DNA from: JBOGXF01 sp050694275
GTDB taxonomy: Bacteria > Actinomycetota > CADDZG01 > WHSQ01
Reading direction: 5' to 3'
Assembly (NCBI GenBank): GCA_050694275.1
Contig: JBOGXF010000162.1
Location: forward strand, 1-14,208
DNA length: 14,208 bases
Shown here: piece after piece, positions 8,270 to 14,208 of the stretch
How the letters are laid out: the number at the start of each line of letters is the position of its first letter
Numbering within the stretch: the first letter of the stretch is position 1
Made by a program: the position numbers and the translations under genes
Notes under the pieces: generated by a model
Told to the model about the DNA's origin: nothing
Seen by the model: the letters and a program-made list of their open reading frames with translations, nothing else
The model's database searches: none

Positions 8270-8943
8270 CACGGGGGAGCCGGGGGCCGCGCCTTGAGGA
8301 AGCCGGCGAACATCCCGCTGACTCCGATCAGCAGGCCGATGGCGAACACCGCGCCCCGGCCGAAGCGCGCGAACACGCTCGCGATCGCGACGACGGTCGT
8401 GCCCCCGGCGATGAGGACGTTCGCCTTGACCAGGTCTCGCAGCGCATCCTGACGCGAGCGGGCGAGTCGCCACGCGGACCACAGGGCGCCGCCGACAACG
8501 ATGAAGAATCCGGTAAAGGAGTAGTAGCGGGACAGCGCACGCACGCGGTCGGGCATGACCTCGCTGCCCGCCGGTATCTGCTCGGTCGCGAGCGCGGAGA
8601 CGTCGACGGTCGCGGTGGTGACCGCTCCCGCCGCGAACACCGACGCCACGACCACCAGAATTCCGAAGGCTCGTGCGACCCCGTGGGGGCCGAGCAGGTA
8701 GAGCGTTCCGAGGCCCAGTACCGGCACGTTCAGAATCGCCCCGAACAGGTAGTAGATGCGGAACCAGGTCGGAGTCCATTCGACGAGCAATCCGATCGCT
8801 GCGGCAAAAGATGCGATCGCGAACATCAGCAGGGCGACGGCCCATGACAGAAGGTGGGGCTTTCTTCTCTCCCACCACTGCGCGCCGAGCATGGCGGTAA
8901 AGACTGCGCTGACCGCGGCGGCGCCCATGGGAAACAGCCACAT
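8269..8943 (-). CDS. Uncharacterised 7-TM integral membrane protein next to modC
   Basis: The 224-residue product is strongly hydrophobic. About seven membrane segments can be drawn: 4-22, 31-53, 64-84, 91-110, 140-160, 173-192 and 196-216, with an extracytoplasmic-looking loop near 111-138 and positively charged loops RRK (26-28), RLARSRQD (159-166) and a C-terminal KARPP tail. No catalytic or transport motif is recognisable, and I cannot assign a family. The start lies 10 bp after the modC stop and its stop overlaps the start of the 193-residue protein by one base, so it appears to be co-transcribed with modABC. It is not a ModB duplicate, as there is no EAA loop. Possible roles are a membrane sensor, an accessory transport component, or an unrelated housekeeping protein that shares the transcript. 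Coding status is firm; function is unknown. Confidence 0.85.
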   Translation of the reverse strand: MWLFPMGAAAVSAVFTAMLGAQWWERRKPHLLSWAVALLMFAIASFAAAIGLLVEWTPTWFRIYYLFGAILNVPVLGLGTLYLLGPHGVARAFGILVVVASVFAAGAVTTATVDVSALATEQIPAGSEVMPDRVRALSRYYSFTGFFIVVGGALWSAWRLARSRQDALRDLVKANVLIAGGTTVVAIASVFARFGRGAVFAIGLLIGVSGMFAGFLKARPPAPP

Positions 8944-8953
8944 GACCGTCAGC

Positions 8954-9997
8954 CTACGAGGGCCCCCTTCGTAGCGGGACCAGGCGCGTAGCGGTCGCCT
9001 TGAACGACGCGACGATGACCTCGCCCACGTCCAGCCCGAGCCTCTCCGCCGAGGCGACCGTGAGCTCGGCCGTGAGATCGGCGACCCGGACGCGCGCCCG
9101 GTTGCCGAGCCGAACCAACGACGCGATCGGACCCGTGATGTGGTTCAGAGACGAGTCGAGCGGCTCGGTCCGACCAAGGGAGACCTCCCACGGATGCACG
9201 ACGAGGCCCACTTCTCCCTCGGCCTCCTCGGTCGAGTAGACGATGGTTCCGTCCGCGAGCCTCACCTCGGTCAGCCCGCTCGGGAGCCGGCGCGCCCGCC
9301 CGGGGATGACGTTCGCTCCTGTGAAGGTCGCGACGAAGGGGTCGGCCGGAGCGGCCACGAGCTCGTCGGGGGCCCCGACCTGCAGAATCTTCCCGTCGAC
9401 CAGAACGCCGACTCGATCGGCAAGCGTGGCGGCATCCTCGAAGTCGTGCGTCACGATCAGCGTCGGCAGCGAGAGCTCCCGCAGGAGCCCCCCCAGCTCG
9501 GCCCTCACGCCCGCACGCGTCTGCGCATCGAGCGCCGCCATCGGCTCATCCAGCAACAGCACCGACGGTCGGCGCGCGAGGGCGCGCGCCAGGGCGACCC
9601 GTTGACGCTCGCCGCCCGAGAGCTCGGCCGGATAAGCGCGTGCGAGGTGCGTGAGGCGAAAACGATCCAGGAGGTCGCCGATCCCATCGCGCGCGGCGAA
9701 GGCGACGTTCCCGACGACGGTCAGGTGCGGGAACAGCGCGTAGTCCTGGAAGACGAGCCCGATCGAACGATCCTCGACCGGCCGGTCGATTCCGCGTTCC
9801 GAATCGAACCAGACGTCCGTGCCGAAGACGACGCGGCCTTTGTGAGGTTCGACGAGGCCGGCGACGGCGCGCAGGACGGTCGTCTTTCCCGCCCCCGAAG
9901 GGCCCACGAGCGCGACCGTCTCGCGCCCGATCTCGAGGCTCAGCTCGAGATCGAAGTCGCGGAGCGGTAGCCGGAGATCGACTGCAAGCGAGTCCAC
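8954..9997 (-). CDS. modC: Molybdate-type ABC transporter ATP-binding protein
   Basis: The 347-residue product has a complete ABC ATPase domain: Walker A GPSGAGKT (32-39), Q-loop VFQDYALFP (82-90), signature LSGGE (126-130), Walker B VLLLDEP (146-152) and switch His H184 (VTHD). The C-terminal part (about 225-347) has a Mop/TOBE-like region (NHITGPIASLVRLGNRARVRV; ELTVASAERLGLDVGEVIVASFKATATRLV), typical of ModC, where it binds oxyanion. It drives molybdate or tungstate import with ModA and ModB. Start is GTG at 9997, with AAGG about 10 nt upstream; it overlaps the end of modB by 58 bp. The frame is open further upstream to 10255, but those residues are out-of-frame modB sequence and low-complexity Arg-rich. 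Sulfate or thiosulfate CysA-type ATPase is an alternative, but ModA-like and ModB-like neighbours decide. Firm on family; good on molybdate. Confidence 0.9.
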   Translation of the reverse strand: MDSLAVDLRLPLRDFDLELSLEIGRETVALVGPSGAGKTTVLRAVAGLVEPHKGRVVFGTDVWFDSERGIDRPVEDRSIGLVFQDYALFPHLTVVGNVAFAARDGIGDLLDRFRLTHLARAYPAELSGGERQRVALARALARRPSVLLLDEPMAALDAQTRAGVRAELGGLLRELSLPTLIVTHDFEDAATLADRVGVLVDGKILQVGAPDELVAAPADPFVATFTGANVIPGRARRLPSGLTEVRLADGTIVYSTEEAEGEVGLVVHPWEVSLGRTEPLDSSLNHITGPIASLVRLGNRARVRVADLTAELTVASAERLGLDVGEVIVASFKATATRLVPLRRGPS

Positions 9998-10764
9998 GAT
10001 GGCAGCACCTTGACCGATACCAGAATGGCGGCGCTCACGACCACGAGGAGAGCGCCGATGGCGAGGGCAACGTCGAAGTCCTGGGTGAGTTGCGCGTAGA
10101 TGGCGAGTGACAGAGTTTGGGTCACCCCCTCGGAGCTCCCGGCAAAGACGATCGTGGCTCCGAATTCCCCGAGACCGCGGGCGAACGCGAGGGCGGAGCC
10201 GGCCCCTAGTCCCCCTCTGGCGAGCGGCAGAGCGACGCGCCGAAATGTTCGCCACGGCCTTGTTCCGAGGGTGCGGGACGCGTCGAGCAGCTCCCGATCA
10301 ATCGCTTCGAACGCGACGATCGCTTGGCGCACGTAGAAGGGACTGGCGACGAACATGACCGCGAGCACGACCGCGGCCTGCGTGAACGGGACAGATATGC
10401 CAAGCGCATCCAGCGATCCGCCGAGGAGGCCGAGGCGGCCGAAAGTCACGAGCAGGCCGATCCCCGCGACCGCCGGGGGCAGGACGAGCGGCAGCTCGAC
10501 CAGCGCTACCACCATGCGTTTGCCCCTGAACGTTCTCGTTGCCACGAGATAGGCGAAGGGGGTGCCCAACGCGAGGATGAAGACGTGGGCGATAACGCTG
10601 GTCTTGAGGCTCACGATCAACGCGGCGCGCGCCGCATGGCTTCCGAGGGCCTCGAACAATGCCTCGGGAGGAATGCGAACGAAGATGGCGATGAGCGGAA
10701 GCACCAGGAAGGTCAGGGCGACGCCCGCGAGAGCCGCGAGGGTGAGGTCGAAGGCCTTCCTCAC
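9940..10764 (-). CDS. modB: Molybdate ABC transporter permease
   Basis: The 274-residue membrane protein has about six membrane segments. The cytoplasmic EAA loop, ELLDASRTLGTRPWRTFRRVALP (158-180), is where ModC docks, and LPLVLPPAVAGIGLL (91-105) and ALAFARGLGEFGATIVFAGS (191-210) are characteristic of ModB/CysT-type permeases. It forms the homodimeric channel of the molybdate/tungstate importer. The start is GTG at 10764, overlapping the modA stop by 4 bp (GTGA). The last ~19 codons, a Ser-rich tail after about residue 256, overlap modC. This unusually long overlap may mean the tail is dispensable or that the overlap controls modC synthesis. Family is firm. Confidence 0.92.
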   Translation of the reverse strand: MRKAFDLTLAALAGVALTFLVLPLIAIFVRIPPEALFEALGSHAARAALIVSLKTSVIAHVFILALGTPFAYLVATRTFRGKRMVVALVELPLVLPPAVAGIGLLVTFGRLGLLGGSLDALGISVPFTQAAVVLAVMFVASPFYVRQAIVAFEAIDRELLDASRTLGTRPWRTFRRVALPLARGGLGAGSALAFARGLGEFGATIVFAGSSEGVTQTLSLAIYAQLTQDFDVALAIGALLVVVSAAILVSVKVLPSWTRLQSISGYRSATSISS

Positions 10765-11474
10765 GGCAATCCGAATCCCGCCGCAGAGAGTGCCGCCCGC
10801 CCCCGTTCGCCGAGCACGAGTCGCACGAACTCGGCCGCCGCCCCGAGCCTCTCGCTCGACTTCACGACCGACAGCGTGTATCGAACCTCGGGCTGGGCGC
10901 CGGTCGGCAGCTCGATGACGCGGACCTTGCCTGCGACCGGGTCGACGTCGGTCGCGTACACGAAGCCGGCGTCCGCCTCGCCAATGGCGACCTTTCCGGC
11001 AACGTCCTTGACGTCCTGCTCTTCGCTGACGACGCGATCCAGCACGTCGAGCTCGCCGAGATCCTCGAGCGCGGCACGCGCGTAGTCGCCCACCGGGACG
11101 CCTGGGGCACCGATAATGAGCCTGATCCCCTCCCGGTCGAGGTCGGGCACCGACCGAATCCGCCCCGGGTTCGAACGCGGGACGATCAGCACAAGACGAT
11201 TGGTCGCAAAAGTACGGGGCCGGCCGATGAGGCCCTCATCGAACAGCGTCTGTGAGTATGAGGGGTTCGCCGAGGCAAAGACATCGGCGCGTGCGCCTTC
11301 CCGGATCTGAATCGCAAGCTCGCTAGAACCGGCGAAGTTGAAGCGCGCGTCGGGAGCGATCGTGGCGAACACCTCCGTGAGCGAGGCCGCCGCGAAGACT
11401 GTCAGTTCGTCTTCGGCGCCGCACGCGGTCGCCGCGACGAACAATCCGGCCGCCACGGCGAGCGCTCGGATCAT
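10761..11474 (-). CDS. modA: Molybdate ABC transporter substrate-binding lipoprotein
   Basis: The 237-residue product begins with a short signal peptide (MIRALAVAAGLFVAATAC) ending at a lipobox-like ATAC with C18 as likely lipidated residue; the -3 residue is not the favoured Leu, so lipidation is probable rather than certain. The mature part has ModA motifs: VFAAASLTEVF (27-36) with oxyanion-contacting Ser31, FAGSSELAIQI (48-57) with Ser50/51, ADVFASAN (63-70), GAPGVPVGDYARAAL (122-136) and GFVYATDVDP (170-179). It is tethered outside the membrane, binds molybdate or tungstate and delivers it to ModB. Its start overlaps the stop of the HTH-TOBE gene by 4 bp (ATGA), and its stop overlaps modB. 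It is a little shorter than E. coli ModA. Molybdate versus tungstate preference cannot be judged. Confidence 0.92.
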   Translation of the reverse strand: MIRALAVAAGLFVAATACGAEDELTVFAAASLTEVFATIAPDARFNFAGSSELAIQIREGARADVFASANPSYSQTLFDEGLIGRPRTFATNRLVLIVPRSNPGRIRSVPDLDREGIRLIIGAPGVPVGDYARAALEDLGELDVLDRVVSEEQDVKDVAGKVAIGEADAGFVYATDVDPVAGKVRVIELPTGAQPEVRYTLSVVKSSERLGAAAEFVRLVLGERGRAALSAAGFGLP

Positions 11475-11851
11475 CGCTCGACCATCACCGAGGTCGCTTT
11501 CACACGCGCGCTCGCGCTCATCCCCTTCTTGAGCCCGAGCTGCTCGACCGCCTCTTTCGTGATGACCGCGACGACGCGCGTCGGCTCGGCGACCTCGATC
11601 TCGACCTGTGCGAGAAGTCCCTCGACCCTGACCGCACGGATGACCCCGCGAAACCGGTTGCGCGCGCTCAGGAGGTGCTCGTCGTCCGCCCCGCGCAGCC
11701 GGGCGATCTCCGAAGCGGGCACGACGCGCCGGTTGGCCGCATCACGCGTCGTTCGGATGCGACCGGCGCGATCCCACCGGCGGAGAGTGTCCACGCTGAT
11801 CCCGAGCGCGCGCGCCGCCTCTCCGGCGGGGTAGGCTCTTTTCCTAGGCAT
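11471..11851 (-). CDS. HTH-TOBE oxyanion-responsive regulator of the mod operon
   Basis: The 126-residue protein has a MerR/excisionase-like helix-turn-helix at about 5-52 (YPAGEAARALGISVDTLRRWDRAGRI; final part RRVVPASEIARL) followed by a Mop/TOBE domain at about 63-124 (SARNRFRGVIRAV; AQVEIEV; TRVVAVITKEAVEQLGLKKGMSASARVKATSVMV). TOBE domains of this type bind molybdate or tungstate; joined to an HTH they make a compact ModE-like sensor. It sits first in the modABC operon with a 4-bp overlap into modA. The ATG at 11851 has no Shine-Dalgarno but lies 8 nt after TATATT, pointing to leaderless expression, and lies inside a perfect palindrome that could be its own binding site. Role as molybdate-dependent autorepressor is inference from domains and context; domain identity is good. 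Confidence 0.88.
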   Translation of the reverse strand: MPRKRAYPAGEAARALGISVDTLRRWDRAGRIRTTRDAANRRVVPASEIARLRGADDEHLLSARNRFRGVIRAVRVEGLLAQVEIEVAEPTRVVAVITKEAVEQLGLKKGMSASARVKATSVMVER

Positions 11852-11861
11852 TGCCTAGGAA
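11841..11861. promoter_or_regulatory. Perfect palindrome, probable operator over the start codon of the HTH-TOBE gene
   Basis: The left arm TTCCTAGGC (11841-11849) and right arm GCCTAGGAA (11853-11861) are exact reverse complements around the 3-bp centre ATT. Each arm holds the 6-bp palindrome CCTAGG, so the two half-sites also read as direct repeats. The element covers the HTH-TOBE start codon (11849-11851), its probable transcription start and the last bases of the -10. A protein bound here would block transcription of the whole mod array. It does not copy the E. coli ModE operator sequence. Seen directly: the symmetry; the binding protein is inferred. Confidence 0.7.
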
Positions 11862-11865
11862 TATA
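11860..11865 (-). promoter_or_regulatory. -10 element (TATATT) of the HTH-TOBE-mod operon
   Basis: On the minus strand TATATT (five of six consensus bases) ends 8 nt before the ATG at 11851, placing transcription start at or within a few bases of the start codon. No good -35 is present at 16-18 bp. It lies just after the stop of the dienelactone-hydrolase gene, so it would allow expression independent of that gene. Confidence 0.5.
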
Positions 11866-11869
11866 CCGC

Positions 11870-12547
11870 TCAGATAAGGTTCTTGCGCAGGAAGTCCACC
11901 GTTAGTACCCACGACCGGTCGGCGGCGTTTTTGTCGTATGTACCGATCCGGTTGGTGTCGTTGAAGAACGCGTGCCCGGCCCCCTCGTAGAACTCGAAGC
12001 TGGCGTCGATGCCCGCATCTCGCATCTCCGCCTCGAGCGCCTTGGCGGCGTCACGCGAGATGTACTCGTCGGCTGTCCCGAAGTGACCCAGCACGGGGGC
12101 CTGGATCTTCGAGAAGTCCGGCTTCCCGTGGGGCATCACGTAGTAATAGGTCACCACTGCCCGCACCTTGGGGTTGACGCTCGCGGCCCACACCGAGAGA
12201 CCTCCTCCGAGGCAGAAGCCGACCGATCCGACCCCGGTGCCCTGAAACCCGTCGTGCTCGGCGAGGAAGTCGACCGCGCCACGCATGTCGCGCTCGGCCT
12301 GGTCCATCTGCAACGCCATCATCTTCTGCTGTGCCTCGTCGGGCTGGTCGGTCGTCTCGCCCCGATACAGGTCGGGGGCGAGCGCGAGAAACCCCTCCGC
12401 TGCGAAGCGGTCGCAGATGTCTTTGATGTGCGGCTCCACCCCCCACCACTCCTGCAAGACGATCGTGGCGGGTCCGGCTCCCCCGTCGGGAATAGCGAGG
12501 TATCCGGGAGCGGTGCCGCCGTTGGCTTGGAACTCGACCTCAGGCAT
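11870..12547 (-). CDS. Dienelactone hydrolase family protein
   Basis: The 225-residue protein has the alpha/beta-hydrolase fold of the DLH family. E33 in VLQEWWG is the acidic residue that gates the catalytic thiol. The nucleophile is C112 in GFCLGGG (110-116), and the triad is completed by D160 (GTADEYIS) and H192 (GAGHAFFN). Length and residues match bacterial carboxymethylenebutenolidase-like enzymes, which hydrolyse dienelactone in chlorocatechol breakdown; many chromosomal members act on other esters. Start ATG 12547 is supported by an excellent Shine-Dalgarno, AAGGAGG, 7 nt upstream. No aromatic-degradation genes are in the window, so a general esterase role is more likely than chlorocatechol catabolism. 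It ends 18 bp before the HTH-TOBE gene on the same strand and may read through into it. Family and catalytic residues are firm. Confidence 0.92.
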   Translation of the reverse strand: MPEVEFQANGGTAPGYLAIPDGGAGPATIVLQEWWGVEPHIKDICDRFAAEGFLALAPDLYRGETTDQPDEAQQKMMALQMDQAERDMRGAVDFLAEHDGFQGTGVGSVGFCLGGGLSVWAASVNPKVRAVVTYYYVMPHGKPDFSKIQAPVLGHFGTADEYISRDAAKALEAEMRDAGIDASFEFYEGAGHAFFNDTNRIGTYDKNAADRSWVLTVDFLRKNLI

Positions 12548-12554
12548 AGGAATC

Positions 12555-12561
12555 CCTCCTT
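12555..12561 (-). promoter_or_regulatory. Strong Shine-Dalgarno (AAGGAGG) of the dienelactone hydrolase gene
   Basis: AAGGAGG lies on the minus strand with a 7-nt spacer to the ATG at 12547. It is the strongest ribosome binding site in the window and contrasts with the starts of htpX and the HTH-TOBE gene, which have none. Confidence 0.85.
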
Positions 12562-12700
12562 TGGGCCGCAGGTGCTTGCCCTCTCAACCTTTACGCAAGT
12601 CGGGCCTTCGGGCCACCGGCCCTCCAGACAAGCTGTAGAGGGCTTGCCCAGGTAGCTTCTCTACGAAACGGACCGGGATGGTCCTCAATCCAGAAAAGCT
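12562..12700. other. Divergent intergenic region with competing inverted repeats
   Basis: This stretch between the dienelactone hydrolase and PPOX genes must hold both promoters. GGGCC (12610-12614) pairs with GGCCC (12618-12622) as a short GC hairpin, and GGGCC also occurs at 12602-12606. GTAGAG (12635-12640) is complementary to CTCTAC (12659-12664), while AAGCT (12630-12634) is complementary to AGCTT (12654-12658). The two pairings interleave, so they would form a pseudoknot or exclude each other. An open frame continues from the PPOX gene up to an ATG at 12678, but that extension has no Shine-Dalgarno. No confident -35/-10 pair was seen. Confidence 0.4.
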
Positions 12701-12706
12701 AGGAGA
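12701..12706 (+). promoter_or_regulatory. Shine-Dalgarno (AGGAGA) that fixes the PPOX gene start
   Basis: AGGAGA ends 7 nt before the ATG at 12714. The alternative in-frame ATG at 12678 lacks such a site, so this element decides the start. Confidence 0.75.
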
Positions 12707-12713
12707 GAAAGAG

Positions 12714-13127
12714 ATGATTCCGGACGCTGTGAGGAAGGTGCTCGAATCCGACGCGGTCGCACATGTGGCAACGATCGATCCCGACGGTCGGCCTCAGGTC
12801 ACGTGCGCGTGGGTCGGGCTCGACGGCGAGGAGCTGGTCATCGGGACGCTGTTCGATCAGAAGAAGCTGAAGAATCTGCGACGCGACCCGCGGGTCGCGC
12901 TCTCTTTCGAAACCCCGCACGTCAACGACTACGGCCTGAGGGAGTATCTCGTGATCTACGGGCGTGCCGAGATAACCGAAGGCGGTGCGGCCGAGCTGCT
13001 GCAGGATCTCGCCCGCACGTACCTGGGCCCCGACGTGCGGTTCCCGGCCATGGACGACCCGCCCGCGGGATTCGTCACGCGCATAACCGTCGATCGGATC
13101 GGCGGCGTCGGACCGTGGGCCGGCTGA
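12714..13127 (+). CDS. PPOX-class (F420/FMN-type) flavin-fold protein
   Basis: From ATG 12714 the product has 137 residues, the usual size of the split beta-barrel pyridoxamine-5'-phosphate-oxidase-like group. Motifs are AHVATIDPDGRPQVTCAWVGLDG (16-38), GTLFDQKKLKNLRRDPRVALSFE (44-66) and YLVIYGRAEITEGGAAELLQDLARTYLG (78-105). The pattern VATIDPDGRPQV followed by KKxxNLRRDPRVALS is typical of actinobacterial PPOX proteins that use F420H2, FMN or heme/biliverdin, such as the Rv1155-like group. It is probably a cytoplasmic homodimeric reductase; cofactor and substrate cannot be fixed. The ATG at 12678 would add 12 residues, but the Shine-Dalgarno at 12701 favours 12714. Its stop is 10 bp from the stop of the convergent LVIVD gene. 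Fold is firm; cofactor is inferred. Confidence 0.88.
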   Translation: MIPDAVRKVLESDAVAHVATIDPDGRPQVTCAWVGLDGEELVIGTLFDQKKLKNLRRDPRVALSFETPHVNDYGLREYLVIYGRAEITEGGAAELLQDLARTYLGPDVRFPAMDDPPAGFVTRITVDRIGGVGPWAG

Positions 13128-13137
13128 GTTCGCTCGT

Positions 13138-14208
13138 CTAGAACTTGTCGGTCCAGCGCAGAATGTCTATCCCGCGCGAGTAGTCGACCGCGTAGACGAT
13201 CCGCTTGTCGAGCCAGTACGCGGCAGAAGTCGATCCCCCGTATGGCACGAAGTATCCGACCTCCTTGATCTTGCCGTTGCGCGCGATGTCGACGAAGCGC
13301 GTGCCGTGCTCGTAGGAGCCCATGGCCACGAGTCCGCCGTTCTTGAACGTCTGGTGCTCCTCGAACCAGTGGGCCGAACAGCCGAGGCCGTTCACCGGCG
13401 GTGCCCCATCCTGATACGTCCCGTTGCTCAGTTGGTAGACGTCCAAGAGCTGCAATGAGCGGGTCCTTCTCCAGTTCGATCCGTCCCAGGTCATGAAGGC
13501 TCCGTTGTTGCCGGTGCAGCGGCCGGTGGCGTTCGTCTCGCTCGAGAACATCACGATGTCGTCGCGTCCGCGGTTGGGCCACTGGTTGGAGTGAACGCCA
13601 CCCGTGATGCGCTCGTCGTCCCCGATCGCCAGAACCTTGGGGTTGACGGGGTCCTTGCGCGCGTCGAGCAGCACGATCGGGCGCGACGACGTCAGCACGA
13701 TCCCCGGCGCGACCTCGTTGACGTCGTGCGAATCGGTTACGCCGCCCGGCCGCTTGTCGAAGAAGTTCCCCAGCAGCTTGGGATTGGCTGGGTCGCGCAG
13801 ATCGGTCACGGTCCCTTCAGACCCATAAGCGAAGTTGCAATTCAGAAGGCAGTCCGTCGTGTGATCGCCGGCACCGTCACCAAGAGTCGCGATCTCGACC
13901 GGATTGGTCTTGTCTTCGACGTCCCAGATGTGAAGGATCTGTTGCGGGATCGTCTCGGAGAAGAGCATGATCTTGCCGTTGGTGGCGACGTCTTCGTTCT
14001 CGAACTTGAACCCGAACGGGGTCGTCGACAGCAGCTCGGGGCTCGTGGGATCGGAGACGTCGTAGATCGAGAACTCGCGCCAGCTCGTGACGTAGAGGAA
14101 CTTGCCGACGACCTTGGCCCCCGTCGCGGTGCCGACCTGGAAGGGGACGTAACCCACGTATTCGACGTTGTCGGACGCGAAGCCCCCGGCGGTGGGGCCG
14201 GCTCCGGC
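13138..14208 (-). CDS. LVIVD-repeat beta-propeller protein, N-terminus cut by the window edge
   Basis: The frame is open from the TAG at 13138 to the right edge: 356 residues visible, and the true start lies outside. A GTG at 14157 is in frame but is probably internal, since the 17 codons before it (ending in ASDNVEY) continue the same fold. Repeats of about 40-50 residues share the pattern GKFLYVTSWREFSIYDVSDPTSPELLST, seen again near ILHIWDVEDKTNPVEIATL, VTDLRDPANPKLLGNF and IVLLDARKDPVNPKVLAIG. These LVIVD-type blades form secreted or surface-anchored beta-propellers in many bacteria, usually for binding rather than catalysis. Several Cys (DCLLNCNF; ATGRCTG; LGCSAHWF) fit an extracytoplasmic location with disulfides. 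A signal peptide would be beyond the window. Fold is confident; function is unknown. Confidence 0.85.
   Translation of the reverse strand, partial: AGAGPTAGGFASDNVEYVGYVPFQVGTATGAKVVGKFLYVTSWREFSIYDVSDPTSPELLSTTPFGFKFENEDVATNGKIMLFSETIPQQILHIWDVEDKTNPVEIATLGDGAGDHTTDCLLNCNFAYGSEGTVTDLRDPANPKLLGNFFDKRPGGVTDSHDVNEVAPGIVLTSSRPIVLLDARKDPVNPKVLAIGDDERITGGVHSNQWPNRGRDDIVMFSSETNATGRCTGNNGAFMTWDGSNWRRTRSLQLLDVYQLSNGTYQDGAPPVNGLGCSAHWFEEHQTFKNGGLVAMGSYEHGTRFVDIARNGKIKEVGYFVPYGGSTSAAYWLDKRIVYAVDYSRGIDILRWTDKF

Noticed and set aside
12678..12713. Upstream ATG of the PPOX gene
   Set aside because: It is in frame but lacks a Shine-Dalgarno, while the ATG at 12714 has AGGAGA at good spacing and gives the usual family N-terminus.
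14155..14157. GTG as the start of the LVIVD-repeat gene
   Set aside because: The frame stays open to the window edge and the preceding codons read like continuing protein; no Shine-Dalgarno is present.

Overview
The window is a GC-rich bacterial chromosome segment that looks actinobacterial. Supporting signs are strong G/C at third codon positions, GTG and TTG starts, several start codons with no visible Shine-Dalgarno but a -10-like hexamer about 6-8 nt upstream (leaderless style), and a PPOX/F420-type flavin-fold protein. No rRNA, tRNA, CRISPR array, insertion sequence or phage structural gene was seen. Coding density is very high and no gap exceeds 300 bases. I cannot name a genus.

Left part (1-2920): a dipeptide-epimerase-like enolase-superfamily gene runs off the left edge on the minus strand and is divergent, by only 13 bp, from a plus-strand htpX membrane protease gene. 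Next is a small islet with less GC-biased codon use: a stand-alone receiver (CheY-like) protein on the minus strand, divergent from a plus-strand HTH-S24 repressor that keeps an Ala-Gly site, the Ser and the Lys of LexA/CI-type autoproteolysis.

Middle (2921-7557): a tightly packed minus-strand operon reads cobalamin-binding-protein-like (BtuF fold, no signal peptide), class III aminotransferase, CoA-acylating (methyl)malonate-semialdehyde dehydrogenase, then an EamA-type permease. The two enzymes form a logical route from an omega-amino acid such as beta-alanine or 3-aminoisobutyrate, through the semialdehyde, to acetyl-CoA or propionyl-CoA. A strong hairpin at 7572-7611 separates this operon from the one upstream.

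Right-middle (7688-12547): a second minus-strand array. A dienelactone-hydrolase-family gene is followed by a molybdate-type module: an HTH-TOBE regulator, modA, modB and modC, joined by 4-bp stop/start overlaps and a 58-bp overlap. Two uncharacterised genes, a 7-TM membrane protein and a 193-residue soluble protein, continue in the same direction with a 10-bp gap and a 1-base overlap, so they are probably part of the mod transcript. A perfect 9-3-9 palindrome covers the start codon and part of the -10 of the HTH-TOBE gene and is a good candidate for an autoregulatory, oxyanion-responsive operator.

Right end (12548-14208): a 166-bp intergenic region with competing inverted repeats leads into a plus-strand PPOX-family gene, which converges on a minus-strand LVIVD-repeat beta-propeller protein that runs off the right edge.

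Most promising for follow-up: the palindrome-controlled mod operon with its two unknown membrane/soluble partners; the S24 repressor and orphan receiver islet; and the BtuF-like protein embedded in a semialdehyde catabolic operon.
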